A DNA stretch of 64,000 nt from Pantoea sp. At-9b (lineage in GTDB: Bacteria; Pseudomonadota; Gammaproteobacteria; Enterobacterales; Enterobacteriaceae): positions 2,728,001 through 2,792,000 of the forward strand of contig NC_014837.1 in NCBI RefSeq assembly GCF_000175935.2. Reading direction: 5' to 3'. Position 1 is the stretch's first letter, and each line of letters starts with the position of its first letter. A program made the translations under genes and the position numbers. The notes under the pieces were generated by a model. It saw only the letters and a list, made by a program, of their open reading frames with translations, searched no databases and was not told the DNA's origin. Of this stretch, positions 54,275 through 63,880 are shown in pieces.

Positions 54275-55333
54275 ATGACTTCGCGCTCCGTAACCCTCGA
54301 TGACGTTGCCCAACTGGCGGGGGTTTCTTACCAGACTGTCTCCCGTGTACTTAACCGCGCCGCTCAGGTTTCACCCCAGACTCGTGCCAAAGTGGAAGCG
54401 GCGATGCAGCAACTCAACTATGTGCCGAACCGGGTGGCACAGCAACTGGCAGGTAAAGCTACACGCACGCTGGGGCTGGCAACCAGCGATCTGGCGCTGA
54501 TGGCACCGGCGCAGATTGCCTCCGCCATCCAGCAACGCGCGACGGCACTCGGTTACCATCTGGTGATGGCGATGACCGCTGGCAACGCACAAGACACGGT
54601 ACATGAGCTGCTGGCGCAGCGGGTCGATGCGCTGCTGATTAATCTGCCGCTGGATGCGGCCGAAGCGGAGCAAATTCAGCAGCAGTGTGGCACAAAACCC
54701 GTGCTGTTTCTTGATGTCGAACGCCGTGCCAGGGTGGCACAATGCCAGTACCTGAGCGAGTCAGGTGCGCACCAGGCGGTGGATCATCTGGTGGCGCTCG
54801 GCCATCGACAGATTGGCGTATTGAATGGCCCGGCGCGTTCCGCCTCGGCGCGCGCCCGTTTTCAGGCCTGGCAACAGGCGCTGGCGGTGCATCAACTGGA
54901 CGCCTGTTGTGTGCTGGAGGGGGACTGGAGCGCAGCGTCAGGTTATCAGGCCATACTCAGCCTGCTGCCTAACGCCCTGCCACAGGCGCTGTTAGTGGCG
55001 AACGACCAAATGGCGCTGGGCGCGATGCGCGCGCTGCATCAACATGGCGTGGCTATTCCCGGCGACATCTCGTTGATTGGCTATGATGACACCGCGGAGA
55101 GCGCCTGGTATCAGCCCCCTCTGACTACGGTGCGTCAGGATTTACAGCAGTTAGGCGCGGAGAGCGTGGATCGGCTGCTGGCACAACTCGATGGCGTCCA
55201 CGCAGACATGCCCCCGCTGGAAACGCAACTGGTGATCAGAGCCACCACCGCTGCCCCGCAGCAAAACCGGCTGGATGCGGCAGAGGTGGCCCAGCAGTTA
55301 CAGGCGCTGGCCCGACGCCTGATGCGCAACTAA
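54275..55333 (+). CDS. LacI-family transcriptional regulator
   Basis: The ATG at 54275 (after AGGAGA) gives 352 residues. The N-terminal helix-turn-helix SVTLDDVAQLAGVSYQTVSR and hinge VPNRVAQQLAGKATRTLG are typical; the sugar-binding core follows (LATSDLALMAPAQIASAI, GHRQIGVLNGPARSASARAR, LLVANDQMALGAMRALHQHG). The recognition residues YQTVSR resemble LacI itself. No sugar operon adjoins; the divergent ydcF-like gene may be its only neighbour target. Confidence 0.92.
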   Translation: MTSRSVTLDDVAQLAGVSYQTVSRVLNRAAQVSPQTRAKVEAAMQQLNYVPNRVAQQLAGKATRTLGLATSDLALMAPAQIASAIQQRATALGYHLVMAMTAGNAQDTVHELLAQRVDALLINLPLDAAEAEQIQQQCGTKPVLFLDVERRARVAQCQYLSESGAHQAVDHLVALGHRQIGVLNGPARSASARARFQAWQQALAVHQLDACCVLEGDWSAASGYQAILSLLPNALPQALLVANDQMALGAMRALHQHGVAIPGDISLIGYDDTAESAWYQPPLTTVRQDLQQLGAESVDRLLAQLDGVHADMPPLETQLVIRATTAAPQQNRLDAAEVAQQLQALARRLMRN

Positions 55334-55361
55334 CCCTCACCCGCAAGACGGGAGAGGGAGA
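55333..55361. repeat. CCCTCxCCC-type intergenic palindrome (family B)
   Basis: The stretch after the LacI stop reads CCCTCACCCGCAAGACGGGA, then GAGGG, a decayed version of the hairpins at 60440-60512. It lies between convergent genes. Confidence 0.55.
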
Positions 55362-55393
55362 GGTGCAATATGTTAGTGAGTGCAGTATCGGCA

Positions 55394-55421
55394 AAAAACT
55401 CAGGGGCCAAATGGCCCCTGA
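55394..55421 (-). terminator. Terminator of tmaR
   Basis: TCAGGGGCC (55400-55408) and GGCCCCTGA (55413-55421) form a 9-bp stem with loop AAAT; on the minus strand six T follow. It is directly after the tmaR stop. Confidence 0.9.
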
Positions 55422-55424
55422 ATC

Positions 55425-55745
55425 TTATTGCGGTTTAGGTTCGCCCATCGCTTTGAGCTTTTTCGACAGCTCGCGACGCTCTTTGGAGAGGTCGGCATTT
55501 TTGATGATGTATTCGTCAACGCGATCTTCATAATCCACGCGCATGCTGGCGATAATTTCCTGAATCGCCTCAACACTCATGCCCGGTTTGATGTATTCGC
55601 TCAGGTTGTCCAGCAGCAACACACGTTTCTGGTTATCACGGATTTTCTTTTCGTTATCCGTAATTTCGCGCTGTAGTTTGTTTTTACGACGAAACATACG
55701 CACAAACTCCAGAACGTCCTGAAATGATTGCTTGGCATTTTCCAT
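55425..55745 (-). CDS. tmaR: TmaR (YeeX) pole-localising protein
   Basis: A 106-residue coiled-coil protein that in E. coli gathers PTS enzyme I at the cell pole. The ATG at 55745 starts [20 protein letters not shown], as in E. coli YeeX; an upstream in-frame start adds 15 unrelated codons. Conserved text: [20 protein letters not shown] and [20 protein letters not shown]. Neighbours yeeA, sbmC, dacD and sbcB are in E. coli order, supporting the call. Confidence 0.95.
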   Translation of the reverse strand: MENAKQSFQDVLEFVRMFRRKNKLQREITDNEKKIRDNQKRVLLLDNLSEYIKPGMSVEAIQEIIASMRVDYEDRVDEYIIKNADLSKERRELSKKLKAMGEPKPQ

Positions 55746-55905
55746 GTTGGCACCTTTCTTTGGGCCTGCCTCGGCAGGCGGAATAGTCATAAGCTCAGCT
55801 TAGCGGCTTGCCAGCCTTAAAAGCAATTGTCACAGCATGAATCGGACTGGCACTTATCTTAGCGCAAAGAAAGGGCGATTCACATTAAGCCATTGCCCTG
55901 AAAAA

Positions 55906-56964
55906 CTATTTACGTAACGCCAGACGTACCAGGTCGGTCATACGCTCCAGTTGACGTGCCTGTTCAAGGCTCAACCAGACATAGCCATAGATTGAGGTGG
56001 TTTCCAGTTGTTGGCTGCCATTGGCAATCAATTGCTCCAGTTCCTGCATGATACTGCCCAGTTCGTGACTGTTGGCCGTGACCTGTTCCGTCTCGCCTTT
56101 AACCATCAACGCCGCCAGCGCATTCAGGGTGTTTTCCGTCATTTGCTGCGTGCGGCGCAGCGTCGGAGCATTGAGCAGCAAATAGTGGCTCTCGCGCGAC
56201 GCCCACCACGCATCAATTTGCATCTGCATGGTGTTAACCATATTACGGTTTATGGTCTGAATGGCTTCAAACACCGATTTTGGAATCCGCGTCTCTTTAC
56301 TGGCGGGTTCGAGTAAGGCGCGCATCTTAATCACGCTGGTGAGCAGCTTCTGGAACGGTTTGTTCAGACGCGGTTTATCCACCAGGTTAGCCGAGAAGCC
56401 GGTGTGGTGAATTTTCGCCATGCTGATAAAGGCATCCGACAGTTGGATACGCCAGTGGGTATAAGCGCGCTGTGCCCAGATGGCGGTAAACAGCAGCGCC
56501 ATCAACGATCCCAGAATTACATCGCCACCACGCCATAACGCCACGGTAAAATCGCCCGCTGGCGCGCCAACCACCACGCTGAGGGTGATACCGATTAACA
56601 ACGCCATGTACGGATGTTTGCCGAGGGTGAGGTAGCCGCAGATGACCATCACGGCAAAACACCAGACCAACATCACCGGCAGCGACATCAGTTCCAGCTT
56701 CAGCGCAATCAACCCGGAGATCGCCCCGGCAAACGTGCCAATGATGCGCTGCACCACGCGGGGAAAGACGTTGCCCCAGGTTGAGATTGGCCCCATCACC
56801 ACCACCAGGGTAATCAGCGGCCAGGTACCTTCCGGAATGTCAGTCAGACGGACAAACAAAAAGCTCAGGATAAAAGCGATAGCGATACGCACGCCGTGTA
56901 CGGCGCGATAATGGCGGTAGAACCAGAACTCAATCGGCGAAATGGGCTTGTCGGCGCGTAACAT
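55906..56964 (-). CDS. yeeA: YeeA, FUSC-family inner membrane protein
   Basis: A 352-residue protein with six N-terminal membrane segments (about 20-165; IAIAFILSFLFVRLTD, WPLITLVVVMGPISTWGNVF, GLIALKLELMSLPVML) followed by a soluble helical C-terminal half (about 175-352). This is the FUSC layout related to aromatic-acid exporters (AaeB). The substrate of YeeA is unknown. The gene is between tmaR and sbmC, as in E. coli. Confidence 0.9.
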   Translation of the reverse strand: MLRADKPISPIEFWFYRHYRAVHGVRIAIAFILSFLFVRLTDIPEGTWPLITLVVVMGPISTWGNVFPRVVQRIIGTFAGAISGLIALKLELMSLPVMLVWCFAVMVICGYLTLGKHPYMALLIGITLSVVVGAPAGDFTVALWRGGDVILGSLMALLFTAIWAQRAYTHWRIQLSDAFISMAKIHHTGFSANLVDKPRLNKPFQKLLTSVIKMRALLEPASKETRIPKSVFEAIQTINRNMVNTMQMQIDAWWASRESHYLLLNAPTLRRTQQMTENTLNALAALMVKGETEQVTANSHELGSIMQELEQLIANGSQQLETTSIYGYVWLSLEQARQLERMTDLVRLALRK

Positions 56965-57134
56965 GATTATCCGGGAACGGGAACATTTTGCGCGCTATGT
57001 TACCCTGGCGAAACCAGATCCCTTAACACCTGACACGCGTTTTTCCTGACTTTTTGACCGCTGCTTACAAAAATCAACATCAGCGCAACATCGATTTTTC
57101 CCAATAGAAACATAGATGTAACGCCAGACGTTTT

Positions 57135-57596
57135 TTAAACCGGCCTGACCGGGATGTACATGTTCAGTAACCAGTTGCCGCTTTGCGATCCGTCGGAAAG
57201 ATAGTGTTCATAACAGGGACGATCATCAACCTGCCAGTCACTGCGTTGCTGTAATTGCGCGAAAAAGGCGTTCCACGCCGAAAAGAAGTCATTGTTCTGC
57301 ACTTCCGTACAGGTGTGGAAATAATGCCCACCGGCTAAGGTGCCATGCTGAATACCCTCACCCACCGCCAACGCAAAGTCAGCCGGGACGGTCAGCACCG
57401 TTTCCACGCTGAGTTCTTGCGGGGGTACCACCTGCGGATTGCCATAATAGATAGCCATCCACTCCCCTTGCAACGCGTGGCGTGCCACCCAATCTTTCAG
57501 CTGAGCAAACCCCTGCGGCACCGTTTCCTGCCATGGGCCTTGCAGACGATACCCGACCCAATGCTGGGCCGGACGTTCCACGATAGACGTTTTCAT
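57135..57596 (-). CDS. sbmC: SbmC (GyrI) DNA gyrase inhibitor
   Basis: A 153-residue GyrI-like small-molecule-binding protein that in E. coli inhibits gyrase and protects against microcin B17. Family text: MKTSIVERPAQHWVGYRLQG at the start, WMAIYYGNPQ in the middle, and the C-terminal YEHYLSDGSQSGNWLLNMYI with PV following. E. coli sbmC is in the SOS regulon, but I see no clear CTGT-N8-ACAG LexA box in the 56 bases upstream. Confidence 0.92.
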   Translation of the reverse strand: MKTSIVERPAQHWVGYRLQGPWQETVPQGFAQLKDWVARHALQGEWMAIYYGNPQVVPPQELSVETVLTVPADFALAVGEGIQHGTLAGGHYFHTCTEVQNNDFFSAWNAFFAQLQQRSDWQVDDRPCYEHYLSDGSQSGNWLLNMYIPVRPV

Positions 57597-57604
57597 GATG
57601 AACC

Positions 57605-57639
57605 TCGGTAGCAGAGAACCAATACGGTACTGCTACCGA
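57605..57639. repeat. Inverted repeat between dacD and sbmC
   Basis: TCGGTAGCAG (57605-57614) and CTGCTACCGA (57630-57639) are perfect inverse 10-base arms separated by 15 bases. It lies after the dacD stop and just before the sbmC start. It may be a terminator-like leader or an operator for sbmC. Confidence 0.6.
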
Positions 57640-57652
57640 AGTTAGCCCATGC

Positions 57653-58822
57653 TTACAGTTTTTGCTTCAGGTAATCTTCAATCCGCGTCACGATACCCGC
57701 TTTATTTACTGCATTTAGCGCGTAGAGCGGATAGCTTGCCAACTGTTTATCTTTATCGATCACCTGAATTTCGCCAATCTGCTCATTGGCTTTTAACGGC
57801 GCTTCCAGGTCTTTGCGGTCGATAATGTATTTGGCTTTGACGTTCTGCACTTCACCGCGTGGCAGTGACAGGTAGATATCCTGCGTGGTACCGACGTCAA
57901 CCTGATGTGGGTTGCCGTACCACACGTTTTCCGTACCGATTTTCTTTCCGGCGTGGAATAACTGAACGGTATCAAAGCTATTCTGTCCCCATACCAGCAG
58001 CTTACGTGCCTGCTCCTCACGCCCTTTCGAGCTTTTCCCGCCCATGATCACCGCAATCAGGCGATGCTGACCGACGATACTGGACGCGATGATGTTAAAA
58101 CCGGCGGTTTCGGTATGGCCGGTTTTCAGGCCATCAACGTGCAGGTTGTTATCCCACAACAAGCCATTACGGTTGTTCTGGGTGATGCCGTTCCAGGTCA
58201 GGGTTTTCTCGCTGTACATGGCATAAAAATCAGGTTCGCCACTGATGATAGCGCGTGACAGTACGGCGAGGTCGCGGGCGGTGGTGTGCTGGCCCGGCGC
58301 ATCGAGACCGTGGACGGTTTCAAAGTGGGTATGTGTCAGGCCGAGTTTCTGCACATAGCTGTTCATCATGGTGACGAAGTTTTGCTGGCTACCGGCCACA
58401 TAATCGGCCAGCGCCACACAGGCATCGTTACCTGAGTCGATGATCACTCCACGGCTCAGATCACGTACCGTGACCTTATCGCCCGGTTTAAGGAACATCA
58501 GCGAAGAGCCTTTGAATACCGGGTTGCCTGCCGCCCAGGCATCTTTACCGACCGTCACCACATCGTCGCGACTGATTTTGTGTTGATCGATGGCGCGATC
58601 CACCACATAGCCGGTCATCAGCTTGGTGAGGCTGGCCGGGTTACGCTCCTCATCGGGATTCCCGGCGGTGAGAATCTGACCGGTAGTGGCGTCCATCAGG
58701 ACCCAGGAAGCCGCATCAATTGACGGAGGCGTCAGGGGGAACGGCATGCCGTCGTCAGCCTGCGCCAGCGATGCCCAAACAATCATTCCAGAAACAGTAA
58801 CCAACAGACGCCTTTTCAACAC
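57653..58822 (-). CDS. dacD: DacD, D-alanyl-D-alanine carboxypeptidase (PBP6b)
   Basis: A 389-residue periplasmic carboxypeptidase that trims pentapeptides in peptidoglycan. The start is a GTG (58822) or the next TTG; GAGGA lies upstream. It has a signal peptide (LLVTVSGMIVWASLAQA), and the three active-site motifs: SLTK in NPASLTKLMTG, SGND, and KTG in GLKTGHTETAG. The C-terminal domain ends with a basic amphipathic membrane anchor (AGIVTRIEDYLKQKL). Confidence 0.94.
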   Translation of the reverse strand: MLKRRLLVTVSGMIVWASLAQADDGMPFPLTPPSIDAASWVLMDATTGQILTAGNPDEERNPASLTKLMTGYVVDRAIDQHKISRDDVVTVGKDAWAAGNPVFKGSSLMFLKPGDKVTVRDLSRGVIIDSGNDACVALADYVAGSQQNFVTMMNSYVQKLGLTHTHFETVHGLDAPGQHTTARDLAVLSRAIISGEPDFYAMYSEKTLTWNGITQNNRNGLLWDNNLHVDGLKTGHTETAGFNIIASSIVGQHRLIAVIMGGKSSKGREEQARKLLVWGQNSFDTVQLFHAGKKIGTENVWYGNPHQVDVGTTQDIYLSLPRGEVQNVKAKYIIDRKDLEAPLKANEQIGEIQVIDKDKQLASYPLYALNAVNKAGIVTRIEDYLKQKL

Positions 58823-59015
58823 TTCTTCCTCAAAAAATGAATTTACCGCCGCACGTTTTACGGCAAATGGCTTTAAGAGGTTTGAATAAATTGAAAAAAA
58901 GTATGAACTGAGGACAAATTCTGCGCGCTGGCACGCAGAGCAACGGAGGAAGGTTGTACTGCGTTGGCCGGGCGACTATCCTGTGCGTTGATTTTTCCAC
59001 TGCCAGGATAACGCC

Positions 59016-60437
59016 GTGTCCGCCTCCGACTTCACCTTTTTGTTCCACGATTATGAAACCTTCGGCAAGAGTCCGTCGCTGGACCGTCCGGCACAGTTTG
59101 CCGGGTTACGTACCGATAAAGATTTCAATGCCATAGGTGAACCGCAGGTGTTTTATTGCCAGCCCGCGGATGATTACCTGCCCCAGCCGGAAGCGGTGAT
59201 GATCACCGGTATTACGCCACAAACCGCGCAGGCACGTGGCGTAACGGAAGCCGCCTTTGCCGAACGTATCCACGGCCTGTTTAGCGAGCCACAGACCTGT
59301 GTGGTGGGTTACAACAACGTGCGTTTCGATGACGAAGTCACCCGCAACATTTTTTATCGTAATTTCTTCGATCCCTACGGCTGGAGCTGGCAAAACGGCA
59401 ATTCACGTTGGGATCTGCTCGATGTGATGCGCGCCTGTTATGCGCTGCGCCCGGAAGGCATTGTCTGGCCGGAAAATGATGACGGCTTCCCCAGCTTTAA
59501 ACTGGAGCATCTGACCAAAGCTAACGGCGTGGCACACGAGCAGGCGCACGATGCGATGTCTGACGTCTACGCCACATTAGCCATGGCGAAGCTGGTGAAA
59601 GAGAAACAACCCAAACTGTTTGAGTTCCTGTTTAGCCACCGTAATAAACAGAAACTGATGACATTGATCGATATCCCTCAGATGAAGCCACTGGTGCACG
59701 TCTCCGGGATGTTCGGCGCGGCACGCGGCAATACCAGTTGGGTGGTCCCGCTGGCGTGGCATCCGGATAACCGTAATGCGCTGATTGTCGCCGATCTGGC
59801 GGGTGATATGAGTCCGCTGCTGACACTGTCACCGGATGAACTACGCGAACGGCTGTATACCCGCCACAGTGAGTTGGGCGACCAGGCCGCGGTGCCGATC
59901 AAACTGGTGCATATCAACAAATGCCCGGTGCTGGCCCCGGCGAATACCCTGCGCCCGGAAGATGCGGAACGTCTGAATATCGATCGTCAACACTGCCTCG
60001 CCAACCTCGCCCTGCTGCGCCAGCATGCGGAAGTGCGCGAGAACGTGGTGACGCTGTTTGCCGAAGCGGAACCTTTCACCCCATCGGATGATGTCGATGC
60101 CCAGTTGTATAACGGTTTTTTCAGCGATGCCGATCGTGCGGCAATGAATATCGTGCGCCAGACCCCGGCACAGAATTTACCCGCGCTGGATTTAACCTTT
60201 GATGACAAGCGTATCGCCAGGCTGTTGTTTCGCTATCGGGCGCGCAACTTCCCCGGCACGCTGGATGACGCCGAGCAGCAACGCTGGTTACAGCATCGTC
60301 GTGAAGCGTTGAATGCTGAGCGCGTGCAGGCATTTCTGCTGGAGCTGGAGTCGTTGGCAAGTTTGCATGAAGGGAATGCGGAGAAACTGGGCTTGTTAAA
60401 AGCGCTGTATTTGTATGCGCAGGAACTGGTGTCGTAG
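59016..60437 (+). CDS. sbcB: SbcB, exodeoxyribonuclease I
   Basis: A 473-residue 3'-5' single-strand DNA exonuclease working in recombination and mismatch repair. It starts at a GTG seven bases after AGGA. The DnaQ-like catalytic residues are visible: DYETFG (Exo I motif, near 11-16), VVGYNNVRFDDEVTRN, and AHDAMSDVYAT (Exo III). The C-terminal SH3-like and helical domains follow, ending LLKALYLYAQELVS. Its neighbours match the E. coli locus. Confidence 0.96.
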   Translation: MSASDFTFLFHDYETFGKSPSLDRPAQFAGLRTDKDFNAIGEPQVFYCQPADDYLPQPEAVMITGITPQTAQARGVTEAAFAERIHGLFSEPQTCVVGYNNVRFDDEVTRNIFYRNFFDPYGWSWQNGNSRWDLLDVMRACYALRPEGIVWPENDDGFPSFKLEHLTKANGVAHEQAHDAMSDVYATLAMAKLVKEKQPKLFEFLFSHRNKQKLMTLIDIPQMKPLVHVSGMFGAARGNTSWVVPLAWHPDNRNALIVADLAGDMSPLLTLSPDELRERLYTRHSELGDQAAVPIKLVHINKCPVLAPANTLRPEDAERLNIDRQHCLANLALLRQHAEVRENVVTLFAEAEPFTPSDDVDAQLYNGFFSDADRAAMNIVRQTPAQNLPALDLTFDDKRIARLLFRYRARNFPGTLDDAEQQRWLQHRREALNAERVQAFLLELESLASLHEGNAEKLGLLKALYLYAQELVS

Positions 60438-60439
60438 CC

Positions 60440-60512
60440 CTCACCCTGACCCTCTCCCGCAGGCGGGAGAGGGGACCGATCGAGCACCCTCTCCCGTTTT
60501 GCGGGAGAGGGC
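60440..60512. repeat. Paired REP-like hairpins between sbcB and puuP (family B)
   Basis: Hairpin 1 has arms CCTCTCCCG (60451-60459) and CGGGAGAGG (60464-60472). Hairpin 2 has arms CCCTCTCCCG (60487-60496) and CGGGAGAGGG (60502-60511) with loop TTTTG. The first is preceded by CCCTCACCCTGA. They lie between two convergent genes, as enterobacterial REP/BIME elements do. Confidence 0.8.
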
Positions 60513-60526
60513 TGGGCCAAGGCTAA

Positions 60527-61885
60527 TTAAACTTCTTCGCTGTACTGCGGCACCGGGTTACGGAAGGTGCGCGTGACAAACGCGAGGTAAATAATCCCCA
60601 CCGCGGCCCAGACCAGACCCAATACCATTGACGTCTCTTCCAGGTTAATCCACAGTGCGCCAACCGTCATCGCGCCCAGCACCGGCAGCACCAGATAGTG
60701 CAGATGATCTTTCAGCGTTTTGTTGCGCTTCTCACGGATCCAGAACTGGGCAATCACCGACAGGTTCACAAAGGTAAACGCCACCAGCGCACCGAAGTTA
60801 ATCAGCGCAGTCGCCGTGACCAGGTCAAAGTTGATCGCCAGTAGCGCAATGGCACCGACCAGCAACACGTTCAGCGATGGAGTACGCCATTTCGGGTGAA
60901 CATAACCGAAGAAACGCTCCGGGAACACGCCATCACGCCCCATCACATACATCAGACGGGATACACCGGCGTGCGCCGCCATGCCGGATGCCAGCACGGT
61001 GACCACCGAGAAGATCAGAATACCAATCTGCAAGGCTTTACCCGCAACAAACAGCATGATTTCTGGCTGTGACGAGTCCGGATTCTGGAAGCGCGAGATA
61101 TCCGGGAAGTACAGTTGCAGGAAGTACGACACCGCAATAAAGATCACGCCACCAATCAACGCGGTGAGGAAAATCGCGCGTGGAATGGTACGTTCAGCGT
61201 CTTTGGTCTCTTCTGACAGCGAACTGATGCCGTCAAAACCGAGGAACGAGAAACACAAAATGGTCGCACCGGTGATCATCGGCACCACATGGGCATCCTG
61301 TGACCAGAACGGTTTGCTGCTGGTCAACGTACCTGCGCCAACACCGTGGGCAACACCGTAAATCACCATGCCGGTAATCACGATCATCACCAATACCTGC
61401 AACACCACAATCACGCTGTTGAAGTTAGCCACGGTCTTAATGCCGCGCAGGTTGGAGAGCGTCATAAAGCCCACCAGCAACACGACAAAAATCCACGACG
61501 GAATACCCGGCACCAGCGTTTCAAAATAGCTTTTTGCCAGCAGGATATTGATCATCGGCATGAACAGATAGTCCAGCAGGGATGACCAACCCACCATAAA
61601 GCCAACGTGGGGACTAATGGCCTTCTGTGCATAGGTATAAGCGGAGCCCGCAGATGGGAAGCGGCGTACCAGCTTACCGTAGCTAATAGCAGTGAACAGA
61701 ATGGCGATCAGCGCGAACGCATACGCAGTGGCGACGTGGCCGTCGGTCAAACCCGATACGATGCCGAAGGTATCAAACAGGGTCATTGGCTGCATATACG
61801 CCAGGCCCATCATGACTACCGGGATCAGTGTCAGGGATTTTTTCAGATGTGCACGCTGTGGTGCGGCGGAGGTATTAAGCGACAT
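60527..61885 (-). CDS. puuP: PuuP-like putrescine importer
   Basis: A 452-residue APC-superfamily transporter with about 12 membrane segments. It is close to E. coli Puu[98 protein letters not shown]. It would take up putrescine as substrate for PuuA, whose gene lies upstream on the same strand. Its ATG overlaps the end of a small upstream ORF, and a terminator separates the pair from puuA. Confidence 0.94.
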   Translation of the reverse strand: MSLNTSAAPQRAHLKKSLTLIPVVMMGLAYMQPMTLFDTFGIVSGLTDGHVATAYAFALIAILFTAISYGKLVRRFPSAGSAYTYAQKAISPHVGFMVGWSSLLDYLFMPMINILLAKSYFETLVPGIPSWIFVVLLVGFMTLSNLRGIKTVANFNSVIVVLQVLVMIVITGMVIYGVAHGVGAGTLTSSKPFWSQDAHVVPMITGATILCFSFLGFDGISSLSEETKDAERTIPRAIFLTALIGGVIFIAVSYFLQLYFPDISRFQNPDSSQPEIMLFVAGKALQIGILIFSVVTVLASGMAAHAGVSRLMYVMGRDGVFPERFFGYVHPKWRTPSLNVLLVGAIALLAINFDLVTATALINFGALVAFTFVNLSVIAQFWIREKRNKTLKDHLHYLVLPVLGAMTVGALWINLEETSMVLGLVWAAVGIIYLAFVTRTFRNPVPQYSEEV

Positions 61886-62048
61886 CGTTCAGCCCCCCTA
61901 CAGCAACAACCTGACTGGGTTGTACCACAGGGAAACTGCGCAAATTGCGACAGGAGGTGGGTTGATAAGCAAGAGTGCCCATCACAGCGCCGTAGTCATC
62001 ACGAAAGCGAGAACCAGCCAGCGCTGGTGCAGTTGAAAACATCCCCAT
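61875..62048 (-). CDS. Small ORF (57 codons) coupled to puuP
   Basis: An ORF too short for routine gene calls. It starts at 62048 with GAGG seven bases upstream, a good ribosome site, and reads [20 protein letters not shown] at the N-terminus. Its TAA lies 11 bases inside puuP, so translation of the two is coupled; puuP itself has only a weak ribosome site (GGGGGGC upstream). I do not recognise the product. It may be a leader peptide or a small transporter partner. Confidence 0.5.
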   Translation of the reverse strand: MGMFSTAPALAGSRFRDDYGAVMGTLAYQPTSCRNLRSFPVVQPSQVVAVGGLNDVA

Positions 62049-62146
62049 CTTTTTTCCTCAAAATCTCACGCACAACGCGTGTTTGTAGTGTCTATCTATC
62101 CGGATGCGTGTCCGGCCTCGGTTGAAGTAGAGTAAAATCACTATGC

Positions 62147-62178
62147 AAAAAATAACCGACGCGATAAGCGTCGGTTAT
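62147..62178 (-). terminator. Terminator between puuA and puuP
   Basis: ATAACCGACGC (62152-62162) and GCGTCGGTTAT (62168-62178) form a perfect 11-bp stem with a 5-base loop. Six T follow on the minus strand. It should end the puuA transcript, so puuP needs its own promoter or read-through. Confidence 0.93.
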
Positions 62179-62254
62179 GTTGGCATTTTGCAGGGCGCAT
62201 ATTTTGCCTTAATTACTGGCATCAATACAAGATGTTGCAGTAAATCTTCCCGCG

Positions 62255-63670
62255 TCAGGCGTTCTTCAGCATCCAGTCAATCTCAGTGGCGGTGATAAGC
62301 CGTTCAAACTGCATCAGTTCATACTGTTTGCAGCTGTGCCATACCGCGCTGAAACGCTCGCCCAACAGCTTCTGGAGCGGATAGCTGTTCTCAAATTCGT
62401 ACAGTGCATCGCTCTGACGAATCGGCAATGCCAGCCCTTCCGCCTCATGGCCGTTGCCTTTCACCGGATGCGGCAGCGGCAGCTGATTGTCCAGTCCGTG
62501 CACAATACCGGCAAGAATGGTTGACACCACCAGATAAGGATTCGCATCAGCCCCGGCGACACGGTATTCCACGCGATGATTATCGCTATCGCCGCAAGGG
62601 ATACGTAACGCCACGGTACGGTTATTGTGTCCCCATGATGCCTGTAGTGGGACAAAGGCATCCGGCAGGAAGCGGCGGTAGGCATTGACGTTGGGGGCCA
62701 GCAGCGCCATTGAAGCGGGCATCAAATCGATCATCCCCGCCAGAGCGCGTTTCAGCAACGGTGAATCGCTGCCATCGTCCAGCGAAAAAGCGTTGTGATC
62801 AGCTGCATCCAGCATGCTGATATGGACGTGCATGCCACTTCCGGCGTACTCCTCATAGGGTTTCGCCATAAAGGTCGCCGTCATACCATGGTTTTCTGCC
62901 ACCTGGCGGACCAGACGTTTGAGCTGAATCGCATGATCGCAGGCTTTCAGCACATCGCGCGTGTGATGCAAGTTGATCTCGAACTGCCCGGGAGAGGCCT
63001 CCGCCAGCGCACCATCCGCAGGTATCCCCTGCTGCTGCGCCAGAGAGTCAATATCACGTAGCACATCAGCAAAGTGATCGAGGTTATCGACCGAATAGAC
63101 CTGGCTTTGCATGTTGCGCTCATCACTGCCTGGCGCGCATGGCGGTTGGATGTATCCTTCCGCATCACGTTTTTTATCGACCAGATAGAACTCCAGCTCT
63201 ACCGCTACCACCGGAAAAAGTCCCCGATTGCGCAGCTGTTGCCACAATTGGTTGAGGACATTACGGGGTTCAACGTCAAAGGGAGTGCCATCTTGGTTAC
63301 ACATGGTCAGCATCAGTTGCGCGATGCGTTGTGGGTCGGCAGCGGAAGGTGTTAAGGAACCGGGAACAGGAAAGCAGATGTTATCTGGCTCGCCGAGTGC
63401 CTGTCCCAGTCCGGCCTCTTCGACGGTGTTACCCAGAATATCCATAGCGAAAACCGAAGCCGGGAAATAACACCCTTTTTCCAGTTTTGCCAGTGCTGAG
63501 ACGGGAATGCGCTTACCGCGAAATACCCCATTCAGATCGTTAAGAAGAATATCGACATACTGCGTTTCAGGATGGCGTTCCAGCCAGGCTTTCACCTCCA
63601 GCTGGAACGCGCTGGTTCGCTTCTCTTCACTATGTCGCGTGAAGTCTTCTACTTCTACGAGGTTCGTCAT
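62255..63670 (-). CDS. puuA: PuuA, glutamate-putrescine ligase
   Basis: PuuA joins glutamate to putrescine with ATP, the first step of the gamma-glutamylated putrescine pathway. The 471-residue product matches E. coli PuuA along its length: TQYVDILLNDLNGVFRGKRI, KLEKGCYFPASVFAMDILGN, VVAVELEFYLVDKKRDAEGY, AEASPGQFEINL, ATFMAKPYEEYAGSGMHVHI, NRTVALRIPCG and the C-terminal ITATEIDWMLKNA. It is divergent from puuD with a shared control region. Confidence 0.96.
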   Translation of the reverse strand: MTNLVEVEDFTRHSEEKRTSAFQLEVKAWLERHPETQYVDILLNDLNGVFRGKRIPVSALAKLEKGCYFPASVFAMDILGNTVEEAGLGQALGEPDNICFPVPGSLTPSAADPQRIAQLMLTMCNQDGTPFDVEPRNVLNQLWQQLRNRGLFPVVAVELEFYLVDKKRDAEGYIQPPCAPGSDERNMQSQVYSVDNLDHFADVLRDIDSLAQQQGIPADGALAEASPGQFEINLHHTRDVLKACDHAIQLKRLVRQVAENHGMTATFMAKPYEEYAGSGMHVHISMLDAADHNAFSLDDGSDSPLLKRALAGMIDLMPASMALLAPNVNAYRRFLPDAFVPLQASWGHNNRTVALRIPCGDSDNHRVEYRVAGADANPYLVVSTILAGIVHGLDNQLPLPHPVKGNGHEAEGLALPIRQSDALYEFENSYPLQKLLGERFSAVWHSCKQYELMQFERLITATEIDWMLKNA

Positions 63671-63751
63671 GATCCCACCCGCCCTTTACCGTTTGTCAGG
63701 TTTGCGCAATGCTCAAAATAACAGCCACAAATCTAAGATAGCTCCTGGAGA

Positions 63752-63864
63752 AAAAGTGTGCAAATGTAACAAATCTGTTTGAAGATTAGCCAGACGGTTG
63801 CTAGATTGACATTATATTGCACACTTTTACGTCAGGTGCGCTTTATCGGCGAAAATATTGAACA
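63752..63864. promoter_or_regulatory. puuA/puuD divergent control region with candidate operators
   Basis: A perfect 12-base inverted pair is visible: AAAAGTGTGCAA (63752-63763) and TTGCACACTTTT (63817-63828). A further element AAAATATTGAACA (63852-63864) resembles the E. coli PuuR site AAAATATAATGAACA. TTGACA at 63806-63811 may be a -35 box for puuD. PuuR control is inferred from the pathway; puuR is not in this window. Confidence 0.6.
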
Positions 63865-63880
63865 GTGACGCGGAGACGCA

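Noticed and set aside
57597..57652. LexA box expected upstream of sbmC
   Set aside because: No CTGT-N8-ACAG match is visible; only an unrelated inverted repeat is present.
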